From: Haloarcula ordinaria
GTDB lineage: Archaea; Halobacteriota; Halobacteria; Halobacteriales; Haloarculaceae
Direction: 5' to 3'
NCBI RefSeq assembly: GCF_029338275.1
Contig: NZ_CP119789.1
Span: 1,302,001-1,366,000, forward strand
DNA length: 64,000 nucleotides
This document shows, one piece after another, positions 59,069 through 64,000 of the stretch. Position 1 is the stretch's first letter, and every line of letters starts with the position of its first letter. The position numbers were made by a program, and so were the translations under genes. The notes under the pieces were generated by a model. The model worked only from the letters and a program-made list of their open reading frames with translations. It made no database searches and was not told the DNA's origin.

Positions 59069-59298
59069 CTCGTCCGGACCGGAATCCACCAGACGCGCGA
59101 GCGACCGCCGACCTTCTTACTGGTGACGTCGGTCTCCGCGGCCAGGCTGTGGAGCTTGTTCAGCGCGGTCCGGCGCGAACAGCCGAGCCGGTCGGCAACT
59201 TCCGACGCCGTCAGGGGTTCTGCGTAGTCGTCCCGGTCTTTGAACACCTCGATGACGTCCGATTCAGTGTACTTGACTTCCCGTCCGGGGGGTGACAT
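59065..59298 (-). CDS. Small winged-helix regulator
   Basis: A 77-residue helix-turn-helix protein: 'YTESDVIEVFKDRDDYAEPLTASEVADRL' (in pieces), the recognition helix 'CSRRTALNKLHSLAAE' and the wing 'TSKKVGGRSRVWWIPV'. The ATG at 59298 is supported by the TATA box AGTATAAATA on the minus strand (59321-59330), 23-32 bases upstream. Its 3' end overlaps the end of the MinD-partner gene by four bases. A perfect CTGTTACAG-GTG-CTGTAACAG palindrome lies further upstream (59389-59409). Confidence 0.78.
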   Translation of the reverse strand: MSPPGREVKYTESDVIEVFKDRDDYAEPLTASEVADRLGCSRRTALNKLHSLAAETDVTSKKVGGRSRVWWIPVRTS

Positions 59299-59591
59299 GT
59301 GAGATTCCACGGAGGCCTGGTATTTATACTGTCGGTCGCCCCGAACGCGGGCCGCTCCGGCCGTGTTCCGGTCCGTTCCCCGACATGGCTGTTACAGGTG
59401 CTGTAACAGGTTGCAGGGTATGTAACGAATGTCGGCGAGTAAGTATAGGGGGCCACCACTTCCGTGTACAGATGGGACGCCCCCACCCCACAGGCGACGT
59501 GGACGGACAACGTCCCCCGGGCTGACTCGACTCGGCCTTCCACCCTCTACACCCCGTTCCGGTCGCCCGGTCCCCCTTCTGACGCCGCGTC
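59299..59591. promoter_or_regulatory. Promoter region of the small winged-helix gene with a perfect palindrome
   Basis: The minus-strand TATA box is at 59321-59330. CTGTTACAG (59389-59397) and CTGTAACAG (59401-59409) form a perfect 9-bp inverted repeat with a 3-base spacer; a further half site ATGTAAC follows at 59420-59426. The site is about 60 bases upstream of the TATA box, suited to an activator. No gene lies in this region. Confidence 0.5.
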
Positions 59592-60395
59592 TCAGTCGTC
59601 CGAGTTCGTCAGCAGCACCGGGAGCGGTTTCGCCCGCTCACGGCGTCGTTCGAACTGCTCTCGCGCCCAGTCACAGACTGTCTCGTCCGCCGTCTCTATC
59701 GTCGCCCGGAGGTTGTTCTCGTCGTCGTAGACGGCCAGACAACACCCCACATCGTCCAGTAACAGGCCAAAGGAGAGTGGCGTCTCGTGGACGAAAACGT
59801 CGATACCGCCGTCTTCGACCCCTCGTTCCAGCGCCGTCGGGAAACTCGACGCCGAGCGTTCGACGACGCCTCTGTCGATAACGAGCGTCATCTCCACGTC
59901 CGAATCGAGCAGGTCGGCCCCGACGTCGTTGAACGCCTGTGAGACGATGGGGGAGAGCGCGCTCACGGGCCCCTCTGCCGACCGGAACCGATCGATGAGT
60001 CGGGTCACCGCCGCGAGGGGGTCCTGCTCGGACCCTCGCGTAATCGTGCTCTCGGTGAACAGGGCGGCCGGGAACTGGTCGGCTATCGGGTTCAGATACG
60101 ACGCGATGGGGGCGAGTTCCCGCGCTCGGTCGGCCTCCGTCAGCAGCGATCGATACTGCGTCAGTATCCGGCGGCCCGTCACCGTCGGGTGGTACTCGCC
60201 GTCGCGTTTGTAGACCCACTGGCGCTCTCTGAATCCGGCGAGGATGCGCTGGACCGTCGTCCGCGTCGCGTCCACCTGCTCGCACAGCTCGCAGGGTCGC
60301 GCCGGCGACGCACACAGTGCGGACAGCACGGCGAACCGCTGTGAGGACCCAGTGAGAAACTGGACGTCCCCAAACACGTTTTTGTCGGGGTCCAT
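59592..60395 (-). CDS. Winged-helix transcriptional regulator (FilR1-like C-terminal domain)
   Basis: A 267-residue regulator. The N-terminal winged helix covers about residues 12-75 ('SQRFAVLSALCASPARPCELCEQVDATRTTVQRIL' in pieces, then the wing 'WVYKRDGEYHPTVTGRRILT'). The C-terminal 150 residues resemble the domain found in haloarchaeal regulators related to the methanogen regulator FilR1 ('ALSPIVSQAFNDVGADLL', 'LVIDRGVVERSASSFPTAL', 'FVHETPLSFGLLLDDVGCCLAVYDDENNLRA' in pieces). The ligand is unknown. The start at 60395 or two codons earlier is equally good. Confidence 0.8.
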   Translation of the reverse strand: MDPDKNVFGDVQFLTGSSQRFAVLSALCASPARPCELCEQVDATRTTVQRILAGFRERQWVYKRDGEYHPTVTGRRILTQYRSLLTEADRARELAPIASYLNPIADQFPAALFTESTITRGSEQDPLAAVTRLIDRFRSAEGPVSALSPIVSQAFNDVGADLLDSDVEMTLVIDRGVVERSASSFPTALERGVEDGGIDVFVHETPLSFGLLLDDVGCCLAVYDDENNLRATIETADETVCDWAREQFERRRERAKPLPVLLTNSDD

Positions 60396-60434
60396 CGGCA
60401 CTAAGTGGACGTTCCACCGTGTTTAGTGTCACGA

Positions 60435-60968
60435 TTAGGAGCGTTCGTGTCGGTCACCGACCGGACGGACGAAAACGGTCACGTTCGTCTCGCCCCGTGG
60501 CGTCGTCGTCGTGAGGTCGAAGCCGACGCCGACGACGTGTGTCCGCCCCGTTCGTGCCTGGACGACGACCCCACGGTCGACGACACAGGCGCCGAACTGC
60601 CGGTCCGGCCCGCCTGGACAGTGCACAGTACGCCACGCCTCGGCGACGGTTCCGTTGTAGGTGACAGCGTGTACCGTCCCGGACACGACCCGGGAGGTCC
60701 GCAGTCGGTCGAGCCTGGGTTCGAGTTCCGAGCGGACGCGGGCCACAGCGTCCGCCCGGCGTGACCAGGAATACTCCCCGGCCACCCCAGACTGTGCGGT
60801 CGCGACCGCCCGGTCGAGCACGCGCCGTGCGTCCGTCGTCGGGTCGTCGTAGTCGGCCGTCGCTCGGACGTCACCGTGGTAGCCCAGCTGGAGATACGAG
60901 AGGACGACGGGCGCCAGTGCGACCGCGACGAGCGCCGCCGCCACGAGGACGAGCTGGCCGCGTCTCAC
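60435..60968 (-). CDS. Pilus-cluster secreted protein (DUF7261-like)
   Basis: A 177-residue protein with one N-terminal membrane segment after MRRGQ (about residues 6-27: LVLVAAALVAVALAPVVLSYL), the layout of a pseudopilin. The rest is extracellular-type beta/alpha sequence with two cysteines (CPGGPDRQFGAC). I recall DUF7261 for this position in the haloarchaeal cluster. The GTG at 60968 overlaps the stop of the previous gene by four bases, giving a tight operon. It is the last gene of the pilus-like cluster. Confidence 0.72.
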   Translation of the reverse strand: MRRGQLVLVAAALVAVALAPVVLSYLQLGYHGDVRATADYDDPTTDARRVLDRAVATAQSGVAGEYSWSRRADAVARVRSELEPRLDRLRTSRVVSGTVHAVTYNGTVAEAWRTVHCPGGPDRQFGACVVDRGVVVQARTGRTHVVGVGFDLTTTTPRGETNVTVFVRPVGDRHERS

Positions 60969-61369
60969 GCGTACCACACCTCGATGTGGACACGGCCGTA
61001 CCCAGTCGGTACTGTCGCCGTCCCGGTCGCCACGCCGCCCGGCTTCGGGAACCCGACGGTTCCGTAGGGTGTCGTCATCCGATACATCACGTTCTCCGGA
61101 AGGATTCGGTCGACGCGACGGTCGAGTGCCGCCCGCTCCCGCTCGAAGGCCGACTCGCTTCGGACCACCTCTCGAAGCCGGGTCGTCCCGCCGTGACGCG
61201 GCGACTCGCTTGCCAGCACTGTCGCCGTGTCCTCGGCGTACGCCGTCAACTGGGGCGTCCGCGTGTCCGGTGCGGGCGTCCCGAGTGCGAACCCCAGCGC
61301 GACCCCGAGTATCAGCACGGCCCCGAGCGCCACCTCGACGAGCGAGAGGGGGAGTTGCGCCCTACGCAT
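60965..61369 (-). CDS. Pilus-cluster secreted protein (DUF7262-like)
   Basis: A 134-residue protein: MRRAQLPLSLVEVALGAVLILGVALGFALG is a pilin-like leader and membrane segment containing the conserved Glu at the start of the hydrophobic run (written here within 30 residues of the start, residues 1-30 in two parts). The mature part is helical, then beta, ending 'GYGRVHIEVWYA'. The stop overlaps the next start (GTGA) and its own start overlaps the previous stop. The function is a minor pilin-like subunit by context. Confidence 0.72.
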   Translation of the reverse strand: MRRAQLPLSLVEVALGAVLILGVALGFALGTPAPDTRTPQLTAYAEDTATVLASESPRHGGTTRLREVVRSESAFERERAALDRRVDRILPENVMYRMTTPYGTVGFPKPGGVATGTATVPTGYGRVHIEVWYA

Positions 61370-62072
61370 CGACGGTCACCGCCAGCGTGGCCTTGGTCGT
61401 CCGGGGGGCATCGTAGGCGACGGTCACGTCGCCCCGGTCGAGCGGGCCGGCGAACCGGACCCGGAGCGTGGTCGTCTCGTAGGGGACGAGCGACAGCTCG
61501 AAGCGGCCTTCGAGCCCGCTCTTGTTGTGGAGGACGACCCTGTCGGTGGCCCGGACCGTCCAGACGGTGGTCCCATTGGGCGGCGTGAGTGTCACCGTCG
61601 CCTCGCCGGTCCGTCGGGGGAGCGTCAGTTCCGGTGTGTCGCGCAGGTCGGCGGTCACCGTCTCGCGGACCCGTCGCTCGACCAGGACGATTCGGCGGGC
61701 GGTCGTTCCGCCATCGAGAGTCCCTCGGCGGGCTATCGTCCGTCCGCCGAGCCTCACGCGCAAGGCATAGTCGTCGGTTGGCGGTGCTACCCGGTTGAGG
61801 TCGTCGCCGTCGAACGAATCGACACGCCCCTTCCCGAGGACGTTCTCTCGGACGGCGAGCGGGCCGTCCGGAGCGACCAGGTGGGCTGCGAGCCCGACGG
61901 CCGCCCTGCGCTCGTCCGGCGAGCGGTCCGCCCCGGTAATCGCGGCGTCGGCCATCCCAAGGCTCAGCCCCGTCACCACCGTCAGGACGACGAGGGCCAA
62001 CGCCAGCGCCGGCAGGGTCGTCTGTCCCCGCACTCGTCGAACGACGGGCGGTCGGCGGACGCCGGCGCTCAT
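61362..62072 (-). CDS. Pilus-cluster secreted protein (DUF7263-like)
   Basis: A 236-residue protein with a basic N-terminus (MSAGVRRPPVVRRVRGQ), a single membrane segment about residues 18-42 (TTLPALALALVVLTVVTGLS) and a large beta-rich outer domain. The Gly-Gln before the hydrophobic run resembles the prepilin peptidase site. It overlaps the genes on both sides by a few bases and is one of five co-transcribed pseudopilin-type proteins. Confidence 0.72.
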   Translation of the reverse strand: MSAGVRRPPVVRRVRGQTTLPALALALVVLTVVTGLSLGMADAAITGADRSPDERRAAVGLAAHLVAPDGPLAVRENVLGKGRVDSFDGDDLNRVAPPTDDYALRVRLGGRTIARRGTLDGGTTARRIVLVERRVRETVTADLRDTPELTLPRRTGEATVTLTPPNGTTVWTVRATDRVVLHNKSGLEGRFELSLVPYETTTLRVRFAGPLDRGDVTVAYDAPRTTKATLAVTVDA

Positions 62073-62512
62073 CGTTCCTCCAGTTCGACGGTCAACTCAC
62101 CCGGCGGCCCGGTCACCGTCACTACCGTCTCCGCCCCGCTCTCCCAGGTTCCGGTGAGTGCGTCGACTCGGTCGGGCAGCACCGGCCGGGTCCGGCCACC
62201 CACGGCGGGGTCGGGATGCACCAGTACCAGCGTCCGCCCGTCCGTCCGAATCTCGTAGGCCGCCCCGCCGATGGTCGACGGCAAGTCGACTCGATACCGT
62301 GCCGACCCGGCCCTGGCCTCTGGCGGGACGGCCTGTTCGACGCGCGCCGTCGCCTCGGCCAGCGTCCGTTCACCGAGCTCGGTGCCGACCGCCGCTCGGT
62401 ACGCCGGGAGGGTACCCCCGTACAGCGTCGTCGTCAGGAGGCCGACGTACAGCACGATGATGCCCAGCGCGAGCAGCTTCTCGACGACCGGGCTGACCGC
62501 GCGGCTATCCAT
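62069..62512 (-). CDS. Pilus-cluster pilin-like protein (DUF7266-like)
   Basis: A 147-residue protein beginning MDSRAVSPVVEKLLALGIIV. RAVSPVVE is the typical haloarchaeal type IV pilin N-terminus, with a hydrophobic helix to about residue 32 and a beta-rich outer part. It overlaps the upstream gene by eight bases and the downstream gene by four. It is the most pilin-like member of the cluster. Confidence 0.78.
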   Translation of the reverse strand: MDSRAVSPVVEKLLALGIIVLYVGLLTTTLYGGTLPAYRAAVGTELGERTLAEATARVEQAVPPEARAGSARYRVDLPSTIGGAAYEIRTDGRTLVLVHPDPAVGGRTRPVLPDRVDALTGTWESGAETVVTVTGPPGELTVELEER

Positions 62513-63233
62513 GGGCCACCTCCAGGCGCATGTCGTGGACCACGAGGTACAGCGTCCGGTCCCCGGGGTAGGTGGCGACCACGCTCGGGACGCCGTCGCC
62601 GTCGAAGTCCCGCGTGCGCGTCGTCGCGTTCTGCCCCCGGAAGTACCGGGCCAGCGGTGCCGGCGTGGCCGTCTCCAGAGCGACACCGTACTCGGCTTCG
62701 CCCAGCGTCGTCCGCTCGTGACTGACGTTCGTGCGGAGTCGCACCGACGTCCCGCCGCCAGCGACGCTCTGTCCCTGCGCTCCGACTCGTGGCGCGCCGA
62801 CGACAACTGCAGTCTCGTCCCGCGTGACTGTCACGGGCGGGTCGTGCTCGAGCCAGGCGTTCCCCGCCGTGCCGCGGACGACGCTTCCAGCCAGGAACGC
62901 GACGCGGCCCTCGCCGGAGTCGTAGACCAGGCCGCCGACGTCGACGGTTCGAACCACCCCGGTCGGCGTCGTGATTCTGACCTCTCGCTCGACGGTCGTC
63001 AGGCGGCCCTCGCTGAACCGGACCCGCGCTTCGTTCGGGCCGGTGTGTTCCACCGGCCGGAGCTGGGTCCCGAACGCGCGCTCGACCCGCGCCTCGTCTG
63101 CCGCCGCGGTCTGTCCGTCGACGATGGTCCCGACCGTCGCCGTCAGACCGCCCAGCGCGAGCGTCGTGATGCCGAGCAGCAGGACGACGCCGACCACGTG
63201 GGACTGTCCGCGACGCCGACCAGCGCGGTTCAC
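62505..63233 (-). CDS. Pilus-cluster pilin-like protein (DUF7289-like)
   Basis: A 242-residue protein beginning MNRAGRRRGQSHVVGVVLLL, a pilin leader (GQSHVVG) followed by a membrane helix to about residue 40. The outer domain is beta-rich and contains 'FDGDGVPSVVATYPGDRTLYLVVHDM' in pieces. It overlaps the pilC-like gene by four bases and the next gene by eight, so it belongs to the same operon. Confidence 0.77.
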   Translation of the reverse strand: MNRAGRRRGQSHVVGVVLLLGITTLALGGLTATVGTIVDGQTAAADEARVERAFGTQLRPVEHTGPNEARVRFSEGRLTTVEREVRITTPTGVVRTVDVGGLVYDSGEGRVAFLAGSVVRGTAGNAWLEHDPPVTVTRDETAVVVGAPRVGAQGQSVAGGGTSVRLRTNVSHERTTLGEAEYGVALETATPAPLARYFRGQNATTRTRDFDGDGVPSVVATYPGDRTLYLVVHDMRLEVAHG

Positions 63234-64000
63234 AACAGGCCCACCCCCGCGAAGACGACGTAGGCGATGAGTACCTGCCCGCCCGAGTGCAGCAGCGCCT
63301 CGTAGACCCCGCGACTGGCTGTCCCGGCGAACCAGCCACAGGCGAGCATGGTCGCCTGCGTGACGACGTAGAAGCGGTAGCGCGCGCGCTGCGGGTCGAC
63401 CGCGGACGGGTCGAACGCGACGCTCGACCCGTCGGCGACGGCCGACAGCTGGGCGAACTCCGCTAAGACGTAGACGTTGACCGCGACGGTGATGCCCAGC
63501 ACCAACAGCGCCGTCGTCCAGCCGACGGCGACGTACACCAGCAGGGCCGAACGCAGCGACTTGCGCTGGTGATAGAGCGTCCCGATCTCGGTCTGTAACG
63601 TCTCGAAGACGTCCTCGCTGTCGCTCCCGGCGTCGAGCGCGCCGACGACCAGCCCGATGGTCTGTTCGGCCAGCGGCGTCCCGACCCGGTCGACGAACTG
63701 TTCGAGCGCCGCCGACCGCCGGTTGGCCGTGTCGCCGCTCGGGGTGTCGCCCAGTCCCAGTGCGAAGGCGAGTGCGTCGACGTCGTCGGACAGCGCCCCG
63801 AGTTCCACCTCCGCCGCCACCCGCCGGACCGCGTCCGGGAACGGGCGGCCGAGGGCGACGTGGCCCGCGACCGCGTGGACGAAATCCTGTATCTCCCGGT
63901 CTTTCGCGTCGTCGCGGCGGGCCCGGCGGACAGCGACGGCGCCCACTGGGAGGCCGACGGCAACGTAGGACAGCAAGCCGACGTTCAGCGGCCGGTAGCC
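63230..64000 (-). CDS. Type II secretion/pilus membrane protein, PilC/TadC type (partial)
   Basis: The frame is open from 64000 and gives at least 256 residues of an archaeal GspF/PilC-family protein. A first membrane segment is near the window edge, 'FVHAVAGHVALGRPFPDAVRRVAAEVELG' (in pieces) and 'LEQFVDRVGTPLAEQTIGLVVGALDAG' are the cytoplasmic F-domain, and three membrane segments follow (about 158-180, 215-230 and 240-256). It anchors the assembly ATPase, which should lie beyond the edge. The TTG at 63976 is not the start; the gene continues outside. Confidence 0.83.
   Translation of the reverse strand, partial: GYRPLNVGLLSYVAVGLPVGAVAVRRARRDDAKDREIQDFVHAVAGHVALGRPFPDAVRRVAAEVELGALSDDVDALAFALGLGDTPSGDTANRRSAALEQFVDRVGTPLAEQTIGLVVGALDAGSDSEDVFETLQTEIGTLYHQRKSLRSALLVYVAVGWTTALLVLGITVAVNVYVLAEFAQLSAVADGSSVAFDPSAVDPQRARYRFYVVTQATMLACGWFAGTASRGVYEALLHSGGQVLIAYVVFAGVGLL

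Noticed and set aside
60399..60428. CACTAA / TTAGTG inverted repeat upstream of the FilR1-like regulator
   Set aside because: The inner arms are out of register and the repeat is short, so chance is a fair explanation.

Overview
The window is a high-GC haloarchaeal chromosome segment, probably from the Haloarcula / Halomicroarcula group. The evidence is the very acidic predicted proteins, archaeal-only genes (ABCE1/RLI, L15e, RIO2, NcsA, FtsZ2, SepF, CdrS/CdrL), Tat lipoproteins, leaderless TATA-type promoters and GTG/ATG starts with 4-base overlaps. Most of it is ordinary core chromosome. AT-richer pockets near 7.0, 8.3, 17.2 and 49.2 kb look less native.

Layout. 0-6.9 kb: a moeA fragment, a winged-helix protein, an EMC6-like membrane protein with the ribosome recycling ATPase ABCE1, the division protein SepF, an ABC exporter pair and two conserved haloarchaeal proteins. 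7.0-9.9 kb: a secreted PKD protein, a lipoprotein with a PPC-like domain, a small winged-helix protein and a 30-residue ORF that is little more than a PGF-CTERM sorting signal. 10-14 kb: a rhodanese/metallo-beta-lactamase protein, an unknown protein, an HxlR regulator, a minimal RNB ribonuclease and a zinc protein. 14.3-17.1 kb: crtB-crtY-brp, an operon from geranylgeranyl-PP through phytoene cyclisation steps to retinal. 17.3-30.0 kb: a sugar or polyol island with an IclR regulator, two zinc dehydrogenases, a CUT1 ABC importer, an SDR, a class II aldolase, a rhamnulokinase-type kinase and a galactonate dehydratase-like enolase. 30.3-36.7 kb: L15e, a CtBP-like dehydrogenase, a Gfo6-type xylose dehydrogenase, a lipoprotein, RIO2, a thioesterase and MsrA. 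36.7-45.7 kb: a stand-alone nuoCD, a bat-type regulator, a lipoate ligase-like protein, endonuclease IV, a methyltransferase, membrane proteins, an alpha/beta hydrolase, a DUF4442 protein and NcsA. 45.7-48.0 kb: ftsZ2-cdrS-cdrL division locus. 48.2-49.4 kb: tRNA-Tyr with a displaced copy of its 3' end, a zinc-ribbon microprotein and a truncated aldo/keto reductase. 49.4-57.7 kb: an aspartoacylase-like protein and the late cobalamin cluster (HAD-cbiB-cobS-cobY-cobD-cbiZ-cobA, then cbiP). 57.7-60.4 kb: a MinD-like ATPase with an unknown partner and two regulators. 60.4-64 kb: a type IV pilus-like cluster of five small pseudopilin-type proteins and a partial PilC/TadC-like membrane protein.

The most interesting signals are regulatory. 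A heptamer GT(A/C)AGAC recurs as pairs or palindromes at the sepF, cdrL and cdrS-ftsZ2 promoters, which suggests one division regulon read out across this window. The cdrS leader also carries nested perfect inverted repeats. A near-perfect 30-bp palindrome covers the start of the MinD-like gene, and two inverted copies of a 17-bp site sit upstream of iclR. The sugar island suggests a dehydrogenase / ketose-1-kinase / aldolase route that I cannot match to a described haloarchaeal pathway.
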